Source: Billgrantia ethanolica (lineage in GTDB: Bacteria > Pseudomonadota > Gammaproteobacteria > Pseudomonadales > Halomonadaceae). Taken from it: DNA of 64,000 bases. Of the stretch, positions 37,247 through 46,026 are shown piece after piece. The DNA lies in NCBI RefSeq assembly GCF_021404305.1, contig NZ_JABFTX010000003.1, positions 496,001-560,000 of the forward strand, given 5' to 3'. A model generated the notes under the pieces. The model saw only the letters and a program-made list of their open reading frames with translations, was not told where the DNA came from and made no database searches. The translations under genes were made by a program, and so were the position numbers. How positions within the stretch are numbered: the first letter of the stretch is position 1; the number at the start of each line of letters is the position of its first letter.

Positions 37247-39043
37247 TTAGTGGCCGGTAGCTGCGCCAGCGCCTTTCGGGTAGCGTACGCTTTCGACCAG
37301 TTCCTGGATCTCCTGCGGCGGCTCCTCGGTGGCGCTAGATACCGCGTAGGCCACGGCGAAGTTGATCATCGCACCCACTGCACCGAAGGAGAGCGGCGAG
37401 ATTCCGAGCAGCCAGTTGGCTTCCACGTTCGCCAGCATGTTGGTGCCCGGAATGAAGAACCAGCCCAGATAGGTGAAGATGTACACCAGGGTGGAAATCA
37501 GGCCGGCCAGCATGCCGCAGATGGCGCCCTTGCTGTTCATGCGGGTGGAGAAGATACCCATCATCAGCACCGGGAACAGCGAGGCGGCGGCGATGCCGAA
37601 GGCGAGTGCTACCACCTGGGCCGCGAATCCTGGCGGATTGAGGCCGAGGTAGGTCGCCAGCAGGATGGCGCCGGCCATCGAGATCCGTGCCGCCAGCATT
37701 TCGCCCTTCTCGGAGATGCTCGGGTTGATGGTGTTCTTGATCAGGTCATGACTGATGGCGGAAGAGATTGCCAGCAGCAGGCCTGCCGCGGTGGAGAGGG
37801 CCGCCGCGATACCACCCGCCGCGATCAGACCGATGACCCAGCCCGGCAGGTTGGCGATTTCAGGGTTGGCCAGTACCAGGATGTCGTTGTTCACCGTCAG
37901 CTCGTTGCCTTCCCAGCCAAGCTCGCCGGCGATAGGCTGGAAGCCCGGGTTGGCATCGTTGTACATCTGGATGCGGCCGTCGTTGTTGTGATCGGTGAAG
38001 GTGATCAGGCCGGTGTCTTCCCAGGTGCGGATCCAGTCCGGACGCTCCTCGTAGAGGATCGGGTTGGCCAGTGCTTCCTCGTAGTTCTCAACCTGACCGG
38101 CCATTTCCGGGAAGATGGTGGTGGCCAGGTTGAGGCGCGCCATGGAACCCACGGCGGGAGCGGTCAGGTAGAGCAGGGCGATGAACACCAGTGCCCAGCC
38201 GGCGGACCAGCGTGCATCGGCCACCTTCGGTACGGTGAAGAAGCGGATGATGACGTGGGGCAGACCGGCGGTACCGATCATCAGCGACAGGGTGAACAGT
38301 ACCATGTTGAGCTTGTTGTCGACGTCGGCGGTGTAGTCGCGGAAACCCAGCGCCGTTACTACTTCATCGAGCTTGGCCAGCAGCGGCACGCCGGACTCGG
38401 TGTGGGTGCTGAACATGCCGAACATCGGGATGGGGTTGCCGGTCAGCTGCATGGCGATGAACACGGCGGGAATGGTGTAGGCGATGATCAGTACGATGTA
38501 CTGGGCCACCTGAGTGTAGGTGATGCCTTTCATGCCGCCGAATACCGCATACAGGAAGACGATGCCCGCGGCGATCCAGATACCGGTACTGCTCGGCACC
38601 TCGAGGAAGCGCGAGAAGGCCACGCCGGCGCCGGTCATCTGGCCGATAACGTAGGTCACCGAGGCCACGATCAAGCAGATTACCGCAACCACGCGGGCAG
38701 TCTTGCTGTAGAAGCGGTCGCCGATGAAGTCGGGTACGGTGAACTTGCCGAACTTACGCAGGTAAGGGGCAAGCAACATGGCCAGAATGACGTAGCCGCC
38801 AGTCCAGCCCATGAGGAAGGTCGAGTTGGCGTAGCCGCCGGAAGCCAGCAGACCGGCCATGGAGATGAAGGAGGCCGCTGACATCCAGTCGGCCGCCGTG
38901 GCCATGCCGTTGGTGACCGGATGGACGCCGCCGCCGGCGACGTAGAAGTCTTTGGTGGAACCGGCTCGCGCCCAGATGGCGATGCCGATATAGAGAGCGA
39001 ACGAGCCGCCCACGAAGAGCAGGTTGATGGCAAACTGACTCAT
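37247..39043 (-). CDS. Sodium:solute symporter, VC_2705 subfamily (acetate-type, ActP-like)
   Basis: 598 residues with 13 predicted membrane helices. N-terminal 'SFALYIGIAIWARAGSTKDF' and 'YVAGGGVHPVTNGMATAADW' are typical of SSS transporters, followed by 'MSAASFISMAGLLASGGYAN' and later 'GGIAAALSTAAGLLLAISSA', which form the Na+ site. This is the large subunit type (VC_2705 group) paired with a small DUF4212 subunit. It probably takes up acetate or another short carboxylate with Na+. A loop of about 90 residues near 310-400 with charged residues is characteristic of the subfamily. The small subunit gene is 6 bases upstream. Confidence 0.9.
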   Translation of the reverse strand: MSQFAINLLFVGGSFALYIGIAIWARAGSTKDFYVAGGGVHPVTNGMATAADWMSAASFISMAGLLASGGYANSTFLMGWTGGYVILAMLLAPYLRKFGKFTVPDFIGDRFYSKTARVVAVICLIVASVTYVIGQMTGAGVAFSRFLEVPSSTGIWIAAGIVFLYAVFGGMKGITYTQVAQYIVLIIAYTIPAVFIAMQLTGNPIPMFGMFSTHTESGVPLLAKLDEVVTALGFRDYTADVDNKLNMVLFTLSLMIGTAGLPHVIIRFFTVPKVADARWSAGWALVFIALLYLTAPAVGSMARLNLATTIFPEMAGQVENYEEALANPILYEERPDWIRTWEDTGLITFTDHNNDGRIQMYNDANPGFQPIAGELGWEGNELTVNNDILVLANPEIANLPGWVIGLIAAGGIAAALSTAAGLLLAISSAISHDLIKNTINPSISEKGEMLAARISMAGAILLATYLGLNPPGFAAQVVALAFGIAAASLFPVLMMGIFSTRMNSKGAICGMLAGLISTLVYIFTYLGWFFIPGTNMLANVEANWLLGISPLSFGAVGAMINFAVAYAVSSATEEPPQEIQELVESVRYPKGAGAATGH

Positions 39044-39049
39044 GCTGGT

Positions 39050-39310
39050 TTACTCCCCCAGGCCAAACTTCTGGTCGAGCTTGTTCATCTTCCAGGCATA
39101 GAAGAAGATCAGGCCGATAAAGGTGAGAATGGAGCCCTGCTGAGCGAACCAGAACCCGAGGTCGGTGCCGCCGATCGGTATTCCCGAGAGCAGGGGCCGA
39201 AACAGCATGGCGCAGCCGTAGGAAACGAACGCCCAGACGATCATGCATCCGGTTATGAGGCGTACGTTTGCCTTCCAGTATTCAGCAGCATTGATCTTGT
39301 CATCTGCCAT
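39050..39310 (-). CDS. Symporter small subunit, DUF4212
   Basis: 86 residues from ATG 39310 (GGAGAG in front; a GTG 15 bases upstream is a weaker choice). MADDKINAAEYWKANVRLIT leads to two helices ('LITGCMIVWAFVSYGCAMLF' and 'FWFAQQGSILTFIGLIFFYA'), then the conserved 'WKMNKLDQKFGLGE'. This is the DUF4212 small subunit that always precedes VC_2705-type symporters, in the role that YjcH plays for ActP. The two probably form one complex. Confidence 0.92.
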   Translation of the reverse strand: MADDKINAAEYWKANVRLITGCMIVWAFVSYGCAMLFRPLLSGIPIGGTDLGFWFAQQGSILTFIGLIFFYAWKMNKLDQKFGLGE

Positions 39311-40047
39311 AGTGATGCTCTCCACTTGTTGTTAAAGGTTGGGGAAGTCGCACAGAGAGATGCCAAATTTCATCAGGGGTTGCACTGAGCGAGTCGAGTC
39401 GGGTACATGAACGAAGGCCTGTCGGCACCCGAGGATCCTTTGCTCCCTGCGTACATCCGCGCTTCCCGCTACGACCAGTTATCCATTAGTCGAGTCGCGT
39501 TATCCAGGTGCGATCACCCTGTATGACTCATGAGCAATACTGGTCAATAAACACAAAAAATAAAATCCCAGACTTTGGTATCATGAGAAGATTGCAATAA
39601 AGGTATCTTTGTAATTTTTCTTGTTTTTCAATTGGTTGGAGTGGTGTATGGTCGTGCTTTCAGATGGCGCTGGAACTGCCGATAGGACGATTGTCTAGCA
39701 TTGAACTTTTGTCTATTAGCTGTTTTGGTTAGAGCGCTTCTTTCTTTTAAAGTCCCCCGGACGCTCTGAAAAGAGTTCTTTGGACGTTGGTCTAGGTTAT
39801 CTCCCAATTCTCGGGGCTGTTATCCTGCCTCGAGGATGCATGCAGTGCTTCTCTTATGTTCTCAACGAAAAGATGCACTGCTTCGTTGTTTGAGGCGACA
39901 GGGACGTGTAAGGCAAAGCCCGGGTATCGTGAAACGACCGGGCTGGCAATCTCCCTGCGGGCTCGCTCGGCTGCCGGTGTCGCTGTCCGGCGCTCCCGGT
40001 ATTCGCGATGAACCGAGGCATGGTGGCCGTACCACGGGGGTAACGAG
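39311..40047. other. 737-bp divergent intergenic region with AT-rich core
   Basis: No gene is supported in this stretch, which lies between the symporter operon (minus) and the DUF294 gene (plus). About 39535-39760 is clearly AT-rich against the surrounding GC-rich DNA, with A/T runs near 39550-39570 and 39600-39640. A perfect palindrome CTCATGAG lies near 39527. The region should hold regulated promoters for both operons, perhaps with CrbR sites. ORFs inside it are short and lack support. Confidence 0.6.
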
Positions 40048-41868
40048 ATGGTCGATGTCGATCTTTCCCAACCACCTTTCTCCTTTCTTGATGAGGAGGG
40101 GCGGGAGCGCATTCGTCATGGCATCGATCTGGCCTATTTCGACCGCGACGAAATCATTCTCGAGACCGGCCAGCCGGGAGAGTACGTCTTCCTTATTCAC
40201 AAGGGAGAGGTGGCGGAGCTGGATACCACCCAGCCCGGCGCGCGTGAGCGCATCGGCCACTATACGGCGGGCGACCTTTTCGGCGCCATCAGCATTCTCA
40301 ATGGCAAGAGCCGCTATCGTTTTCGCGCCGAGCAGGAGAGTCTCTGTTACCTCTTGCCCAAGGCGCTGTTCCTGCAGCTGTGCGACGACTGCCCGGCCTT
40401 TGCCGAATTCTTCCGCCAGACGCTGGCACACAAGGCCCGACTGCTGACCGAGCAGCGCGCCGAAGGCGGCGTGACCATGGCCGGCTTCATGCTGGCCCGA
40501 GTCAGCGAGTGCATGCGTCCGCCGCTATGCATGTCTGCCGAGACCACCATTGCCGAGGCGGTGTCGAGACTGCATGAGAGCCATGCCGACAGCCTGTTGG
40601 TGGAAGGCCCCGTCGGTGCCGGCATGGTGACCAAGACCGATCTGCTCAATGCGCTCGTGCTGAAAGGGCTGGAGAAGGAGAGCCCGCTGCAGGCCATTGC
40701 CAACTTCGAGCTGGTGACGGTGAGTCCTGGTCAGTACCTGTTCGAGGTGCTGGTCATGATGACCCGCTTCAAGGTGGAGCGGGTCGTGGTCATGGAGCAG
40801 GAGCGCCCCATCGGCGTGGTCGAACTCACCGACGTGCTCAGCTATTTCTCCAGCCGCAGCTACGTGGTGAGCCTGCAGGTGGAACAGGCGGACAGTCTCG
40901 ATGCCCTGTATCGTGCCAGCCGGCGCACGCCCGAGCTGGTCAAGGCGCTGATGGCCCAGGGCGTCAAGCTGCGCTTCGCCATGGGACTGCTGGCGGCGCT
41001 CAACGGGCGCATCATGTCCAAGGCGTGGGGTTTTCTCATCGACGAGCGCTACCATCGCGACAGCTGCCTGATGGTGATGGGCAGCGAAGGTCGTGGTGAG
41101 CAGATCCTCAAGACCGATCAGGATAACGGCCTGATTCTCGCCGATGGGCTCGAGTGGCCGGACGTGGGCGAACAGATGCAGCGTCTCACCGAGACCTTGA
41201 TCGAACTCGGCTACCCGCCTTGCCCCGGCAACATCATGGTCAACAACCCGGAGTGGGTGGGTAGCGTCTCTCAGTGGCGCGAACGCATCGCGCGCTGGGC
41301 TGAAAAGCGCGACGGCGACAGCCTGATGAAGCTGGCCATCATGCTCGACTCCCACTCGGTGGCCGGCAACCCCGCGCTGCTCGACCGCGTGCGTCAGTCG
41401 CTCTTCGAGCAGTGCTCCCGAGATGAGCTGCTGCTCTCCTACTTCGCGCGTACGGCACTGCGTTTCTCCACCCCGTTGACCCTGTTCGGTTCGTTGAAGA
41501 AGCCGCAGCACGGGATCGACATCAAGAAGGGCGGCATCTTTCCGATCGTTCACGGCGTACGCACCATGGCGCTGGAGCGACGCATCCAGCCGACCTCGAC
41601 GCTCGAGCGGCTCGAGGCCTTGGCCGCGGACGGACGGCTGGAGGCGCGGGTCGCCGAGGATCTCGCCGAGGCGCTGTCGCTGTTCACCGAGCTGCGCCTG
41701 AAGCAACAGCTCGAGCGTCTCGACGGCGAACCCAACAGCAAGAGCCCCGACCGCGTGGTGGTCCAGCAGCTGTCGTCGCTGGAGCGTGACCTGCTGCGTG
41801 AGGCATTGCATATCGTCAAGGACTTCAAACAGAGCCTGTCGCAACGCTATCACCTCGAATACACCTGA
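40048..41868 (+). CDS. cNMP-binding, CBS and DUF294 nucleotidyltransferase protein
   Basis: 606 residues. Residues about 12-135 are a cyclic-nucleotide-type sensor ('FDRDEIILETGQPGEYVFLI', 'GDLFGAISILNGKSRYRF'). Two CBS domains follow (about 150-275, 'VERVVVMEQERPIGVVELTD'). Then comes a DUF294 nucleotidyltransferase with 'GSEGRGEQILKTDQDNGLIL' carrying GS and DxD residues, and a helical DUF294_C end. Similar proteins lie beside acetate symporters and an exonuclease in many gammaproteobacteria. They may modify a regulator or RNA by nucleotidyl transfer in response to a nucleotide ligand; the target is unknown. The downstream exonuclease starts 35 bases later. Confidence 0.85.
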   Translation: MVDVDLSQPPFSFLDEEGRERIRHGIDLAYFDRDEIILETGQPGEYVFLIHKGEVAELDTTQPGARERIGHYTAGDLFGAISILNGKSRYRFRAEQESLCYLLPKALFLQLCDDCPAFAEFFRQTLAHKARLLTEQRAEGGVTMAGFMLARVSECMRPPLCMSAETTIAEAVSRLHESHADSLLVEGPVGAGMVTKTDLLNALVLKGLEKESPLQAIANFELVTVSPGQYLFEVLVMMTRFKVERVVVMEQERPIGVVELTDVLSYFSSRSYVVSLQVEQADSLDALYRASRRTPELVKALMAQGVKLRFAMGLLAALNGRIMSKAWGFLIDERYHRDSCLMVMGSEGRGEQILKTDQDNGLILADGLEWPDVGEQMQRLTETLIELGYPPCPGNIMVNNPEWVGSVSQWRERIARWAEKRDGDSLMKLAIMLDSHSVAGNPALLDRVRQSLFEQCSRDELLLSYFARTALRFSTPLTLFGSLKKPQHGIDIKKGGIFPIVHGVRTMALERRIQPTSTLERLEALAADGRLEARVAEDLAEALSLFTELRLKQQLERLDGEPNSKSPDRVVVQQLSSLERDLLREALHIVKDFKQSLSQRYHLEYT

Positions 41869-41903
41869 GGACGTTGCGCAGCCGAGGACAACAGGAGGTT
41901 TCC

Positions 41904-42533
41904 ATGTTTCGCGCCCTGCGTCGTGCCAACGACCGCCGCCGTCATGCCGACGGCGAGTACGGCTGGCTGTTCCATCCCTATACCGGCGACGAACTGGTGG
42001 CCATCGACTGCGAAACCACCGGCGTCGATACGCGTACCGCCGAACCCGTCTCCATCGGGGCGGTCAAGGTACGCGGCGACAGGGTGCTCACCAGCGAGTC
42101 CCTTGACCTGCGCCTGAAACGGCCGGCCACGCTCACCGGCGACTCGATCCGCGTGCACGGCTTGCGCGGCGTCGATCTCGACGATGGCGAGAGCCTTGAT
42201 GAGGCCCTGGTGAAATTGCTCGACTTCATCGGCAATCGCCCGCTGCTGGGGTGGCGGCTCGACTTCGATCTGGCGATCCTCAACCGTCAGATCCGACCTC
42301 GCTTCGGCTTCGACCTGCCCAACACCGGTATCGACGTGGCGCAACTGTATCATCGTCAACTGCGTCGCAGCGTCATGGAGCCCGAGCCTCGCTCACAGCG
42401 TTTCGAGGCGGTGGCGGCGGCGCTGGACGTGCCGGTGATGGGGCGCAATACCGCGCTCGGTGATGCCGTGACCACGGCGCTGATGTACCTGCGCCTGGAG
42501 CGGGTTGGAATGCCTGAACGGCAAGAGGCATGA
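41904..42533 (+). CDS. DnaQ-fold 3'-5' exonuclease-like protein
   Basis: 209 residues from ATG 41904 (AGGAGG ribosome site; an earlier in-frame start is not preferred). Exo I motif is Asp35-x-Glu37 ('LVAIDCETTGVDT'), Exo II is 'LLGWRLDFDLAIL', and the Exo III region reads 'GRNTALGDAVTTAL'. The Exo III His of DEDDh enzymes (five residues before the final Asp) is Asn here, so activity may be lowered or the protein may act as a binder. It is paired with the DUF294 gene, a common arrangement. A nuclease proofreading or RNA-end role for the pair is inferred. Confidence 0.8.
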   Translation: MFRALRRANDRRRHADGEYGWLFHPYTGDELVAIDCETTGVDTRTAEPVSIGAVKVRGDRVLTSESLDLRLKRPATLTGDSIRVHGLRGVDLDDGESLDEALVKLLDFIGNRPLLGWRLDFDLAILNRQIRPRFGFDLPNTGIDVAQLYHRQLRRSVMEPEPRSQRFEAVAAALDVPVMGRNTALGDAVTTALMYLRLERVGMPERQEA

Positions 42534-42603
42534 GCCGCTGAATCACCGCTGTGGCGTCGCCTTCGGACGGTGTCGATGGTAGGATTGCCACCCATCCTTC
42601 ACC

Positions 42604-43563
42604 ATGCTCTGGCAGCCCGTGACCATGCAAGACGCCGTGATTTTCGATCCCACCACCGTCGATGACGACACACGTCAACAGCGCGATGAGGTGAGCGAAG
42701 CGAGTTCGCCGCTGGCCGCGCTCGATGCCAAGCAGCGCCGCGAATTCAACAAGCTGCAGAAACGCCTGCGGCGTCAGGTGGGCAACGCCATCATCGATTA
42801 CGGCATGATCCACGAAGGCGACCGGGTCATGGTTTGCCTGTCGGGCGGCAAGGACAGCTATACCCTGCTCGAGATCCTGCGCAACCTGCAGCGTAATGCG
42901 CCGGTCAACTTCTCGCTGGTGGCGGTGAATCTCGACCAGAAACAGCCCGGCTTTCCCGAGCACGTGCTGCCCGAGTATCTGGAAGGCCTCGGTGTCGAGT
43001 ACTACATTCTCGAGCGCGACACCTATTCGGTGGTCAAGGAGAAGACGCCGGAAGGCAAGACCACCTGCGCGCTCTGCTCGCGCCTGCGGCGTGGCTCGCT
43101 GTATGGCTTCGCCGAGGAGATCGGCGCGACCAAGGTGGCGCTTGGTCACCATCGCGAGGACATTCTCGAGACGCTGTTCCTCAATATGTTCTATGGCGGC
43201 AGCCTCAAGGCCATGCCGCCTAAGCTGCTCTCCGACGATGGCAAGAACATCGTCATCCGGCCGCTGGCCTACTGCCGCGAGGCGGACATCGCCGAGTTCG
43301 CCAGGCTGATGGAATTTCCCATCATCCCCTGCAACCTGTGCGGCTCCCAGCCCAACCTGCAGCGCCAGGTGGTCAAGGAGATGCTGGCCGAGTGGGAGCG
43401 CAAGCACCCCGGGCGCCTAGAGACCATGTTCAAGGCGGTGACCAACGTGGCGCCGTCGCAGCTGGCCGACCGCGAGCTGTTCGACTTCGCGGGACTCGAG
43501 GCCAAGCAGGCCAGGATGCAGGAGCGGCGCATCGATGCCCTGAACGTGTCGAACGACGGCTGA
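42604..43563 (+). CDS. ttcA: tRNA 2-thiocytidine synthetase TtcA
   Basis: 319 residues. PP-loop SGGKDS at 80-85; Cys pairs CALC (155, 158) and CNLC (243, 246) that hold the [4Fe-4S] cluster used for sulfur transfer. TtcA makes 2-thiocytidine at position 32 of certain tRNAs. The first 20 residues are a family-variable extension, so the exact start is uncertain between 42604 and the ATG at 42625; neither has a strong ribosome site. It is followed by a perfect bidirectional terminator shared with anr. Confidence 0.96.
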   Translation: MLWQPVTMQDAVIFDPTTVDDDTRQQRDEVSEASSPLAALDAKQRREFNKLQKRLRRQVGNAIIDYGMIHEGDRVMVCLSGGKDSYTLLEILRNLQRNAPVNFSLVAVNLDQKQPGFPEHVLPEYLEGLGVEYYILERDTYSVVKEKTPEGKTTCALCSRLRRGSLYGFAEEIGATKVALGHHREDILETLFLNMFYGGSLKAMPPKLLSDDGKNIVIRPLAYCREADIAEFARLMEFPIIPCNLCGSQPNLQRQVVKEMLAEWERKHPGRLETMFKAVTNVAPSQLADRELFDFAGLEAKQARMQERRIDALNVSNDG

Positions 43564-43577
43564 GCCGATAGCCCGCT

Positions 43578-43619
43578 CAAACGCAAACCGCCCGGCCTAG
43601 GCCGGGCGGTTTGCGTTTG
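43578..43619. terminator. Bidirectional terminator between ttcA and anr
   Basis: A perfect 20-bp stem with only a TA at the centre (CAAACGCAAACCGCCCGGCC mirrored by its complement), with T-rich arms on both sides (TTTGCGTTTG). It is placed to stop both the plus-strand ttcA and the minus-strand anr transcripts. Confidence 0.9.
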
Positions 43620-43638
43620 CTCGCGGATGTCTTGGGGC

Positions 43639-44385
43639 TCAGTGATCGTCTTGGGCCTGGGCCACCAACGCCTCGAGATTGAGAATGTTCACTTCGCGCC
43701 CCGACACCTCGACCAGCCCCTGCTGCTGGAAACGGCCGAGAATGCGGCTCACGGTCTCCACGGCCAGCCCCAGGTAGTTGCCGATATCGGCCCGTGACAT
43801 GGAGAGACGGAAGCTGTAGGGCGAGTAGCCGCGGCGACGGAAGCGGTCCGACAGGCTGGTGAAGAAGCTGGCTAGACGCTGGTCGGCGGTCTTGCGCGAC
43901 AGCAGCCGCATCATCTTGCGGTCGTCGCGCAGCTCCTTGCTCATGCTGCGATAGAGCTGGCCACGCAGCTCCGGCAGCTGTTCGGAGAGATGGTCGAGTC
44001 GGTCGAAGGGAATCTCGCACACCGTAGTGGTCTCGAGCGCGATCACGCTGCCGGGATAGGTCTGCTCGTCGATGCCATCGAGGCCGACCAGCTCGCTGGG
44101 CAGATAGAAGTTGGTGACCTGATCCTCGCCGGAGCCCTCGGTGGTGACCTGCTTGAGACTGCCGGAGCGAACGGCGAAGACGCTGCTGAAGGCGCTGCCC
44201 TGGCGGAACAGGGACTCACCTTTCTTCAGCGGAGAGCGACGCCGAATGATGGCATCGAACTGCTCCATGTCCTCGAGTTCCAGAGCGAGAGGCAGGCACA
44301 GTGAACTCAGGCTGCAGTTCTGGCAACGGGTTTCATGCAGCAGCGAACGCCGCTTGCCGAGTGCATTGGCCGCGTTTACCGGCAT
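43639..44385 (-). CDS. anr: Anr/Fnr-type oxygen-sensing regulator
   Basis: 248 residues. [4Fe-4S] ligands Cys21, Cys24 and Cys30 near the N-terminus ('RCQNCSLSSLCLP') and Cys123 ('ETTTVCEIP'). A cyclic-nucleotide-type barrel, long dimer helix and Crp-type HTH follow: 'SRADIGNYLGLAVETVSRIL', with E..SR, which recognises TTGAT-N4-ATCAA half sites. The protein activates microaerobic genes when its cluster is intact. The neighbouring hemN has a perfect-spacing Anr box. The order anr, hemN, cco genes is shared with pseudomonads. Confidence 0.95.
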   Translation of the reverse strand: MPVNAANALGKRRSLLHETRCQNCSLSSLCLPLALELEDMEQFDAIIRRRSPLKKGESLFRQGSAFSSVFAVRSGSLKQVTTEGSGEDQVTNFYLPSELVGLDGIDEQTYPGSVIALETTTVCEIPFDRLDHLSEQLPELRGQLYRSMSKELRDDRKMMRLLSRKTADQRLASFFTSLSDRFRRRGYSPYSFRLSMSRADIGNYLGLAVETVSRILGRFQQQGLVEVSGREVNILNLEALVAQAQDDH

Positions 44386-44503
44386 GCTCCACCTCCTTGA
44401 TCATCGTCATGGAGGCATTATGGAACATTATTGGTGCAGGTAAAATGCCCCTTGCGACCTTTGGCCGCAATACCTTGCGGAACTTGCTAAATATTCTTCT
44501 GAC

Positions 44504-45919
44504 TTAAACGATTCGGGAGTACTGGCAGTCGGGCTGCCGTGGCAGCCTGGCATCGAAGGCCATGGCCAGGTGCCGAATCAACAAGCGGCCCAGAGGAGTG
44601 GCGATCAGGCGAGGTCCATCCCAGACGACCAGCCCGTCATGCAGGGGCATCTCGAGCCGGGCCAGGGCATCCGCCAGATAGCGCGGCGCATCGATGCCGA
44701 AGGTTTCACTCAGCTCGTCGAAGTCGAGTTCCATGTCGCACATCAGGCGCTCGATGGCGTGCCGCCTGATACGGTCGTCGAAGGAGAGGCGAATGCCTCG
44801 CGCTGTGGGCAGGTGACTGGCGTCCAGCGCTTGCTCGTAGGCAGCGAGAGTGGTGTGATTCTGCGAGTAGACGTCGTCGATGCAAGAGATCGCCGACACG
44901 CCAAGCCCGATCAGGTCGCACTGTGCATGGCTCGAGTAGCCCTGGAAGTTGCGCTGAAGGGTGCCTTCGCGCTGGGCGATGGCAAGACTGTCGCTGGCTC
45001 TGGCGAAGTGGTCCATGCCGATGTGCACATAACCCGCAGCGGTCAGCATGGCAATGGTGATGCGCAGCATGGCCAGTTTTTCCTCGGGTCCGGGCAGGTC
45101 CTCGGCGTTGATGTTGCGCTGGGCGGCGAAGCGCTCCGGCATATGGGCATAGTTGAAGACGGATAGCCGCGCCGGGGCCATGGCGATCACCTGTTCCAGC
45201 GTGGCGGCGAAGCTGTCGCGGGTCTGGAACGGCAGGCCGTAGATGAGATCCAGGTTGAGCGAGCGGAAACCCAGGCGGTCGGCTTCATCGATCAACGCCT
45301 CGGTCAGGATGCGCGGCTGGACCCGATTGATGGCCCGCTGCACCCGGGGATCGAGGTCCTGCACGCCCAGACTGAGTCGGTTGAACCCCAGAGCCTGTAG
45401 GTGACGCAGGGTGAAGACGTCGGCCTCGCGTGGGTCGATCTCGATGGCATAGTCACGGTCGCGAGCGCTGGAAAGGCCGAAGCGGGCATCGAGGCGGTCG
45501 ATCAGATCGCTCATCTGATCCAGGCTCAGGAAGGTTGGCGTTCCGCCGCCCCAGTGCAGCTGAGCGACTTCCCGTCGCGTATCCACATGCGGCTTGATCA
45601 GCACCATCTCGCGATCCAGGCGAGAGATGTAAGGGTCTGCCACCTTGGTGGCCTTGGTCGCGATCTTGTGACAGGCGCAGTAGTGGCAGGCCTTGCGACA
45701 GAACGGAATGTGCACGTAGAGCGACAGCGGCCTGCCGTCGGCGTTGCTGCGCGCCAGCGCCGCCTGATAGTCCGGCTCGGTAAAGTCCGAGCTGAACGAC
45801 AGGGCGGTAGGGTACGAGGTGTAGCGAGGCCCATGGGTGTCGTAGCGCCGCAGCAGGGCCGCGTCCCAGATGAAGGGATCGGCCATCGTTCGAGGCAAGG
45901 ACGGCGCGGGGACGGACAT
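44504..45919 (-). CDS. hemN: Oxygen-independent coproporphyrinogen III oxidase HemN
   Basis: 471 residues. Radical-SAM cluster Cys74, Cys78, Cys81 in 'IPFCRKACHYCACHK', with the 'GGGTPTFLSLDQMSDLID' SAM-binding motif. HemN converts coproporphyrinogen III to protoporphyrinogen IX under low oxygen, needed for heme. The start 45919 has GGGAG in front. The upstream region carries an Anr box at -41.5 relative to a predicted start site, so low-oxygen induction by Anr is well supported. Confidence 0.95.
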   Translation of the reverse strand: MSVPAPSLPRTMADPFIWDAALLRRYDTHGPRYTSYPTALSFSSDFTEPDYQAALARSNADGRPLSLYVHIPFCRKACHYCACHKIATKATKVADPYISRLDREMVLIKPHVDTRREVAQLHWGGGTPTFLSLDQMSDLIDRLDARFGLSSARDRDYAIEIDPREADVFTLRHLQALGFNRLSLGVQDLDPRVQRAINRVQPRILTEALIDEADRLGFRSLNLDLIYGLPFQTRDSFAATLEQVIAMAPARLSVFNYAHMPERFAAQRNINAEDLPGPEEKLAMLRITIAMLTAAGYVHIGMDHFARASDSLAIAQREGTLQRNFQGYSSHAQCDLIGLGVSAISCIDDVYSQNHTTLAAYEQALDASHLPTARGIRLSFDDRIRRHAIERLMCDMELDFDELSETFGIDAPRYLADALARLEMPLHDGLVVWDGPRLIATPLGRLLIRHLAMAFDARLPRQPDCQYSRIV

Positions 45920-45950
45920 GAGGGCACTCCCAAGACGAACTGTAGGGACA

Positions 45951-45992
45951 ATGCTAGCCGTACCCTCTCGCGGCCGGGTTGAGCTGCGTCAA
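45951..45992 (-). promoter_or_regulatory. Anr/Fnr-dependent promoter of hemN
   Basis: The minus strand reads TTGACGCAGCTCAA (45992 to 45979), a TTGA-N6-TCAA palindrome fitting the Anr/Fnr box with changes at the inner positions. A -10 hexamer TAGCAT lies at 45956-45951. With a start site about 7 bases downstream, the box centre is at about -41.5, the class II activation spacing. Confidence 0.75.
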
Positions 45993-46026
45993 AATGACGT
46001 GAGAATGGCGTGCCGGAGAAGCCGCT

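Noticed and set aside
39836..40447. 203-codon frame overlapping the start of the DUF294 gene
   Set aside because: Composition is Ser/Arg-rich shadow and the DUF294 protein in another frame matches known domains.
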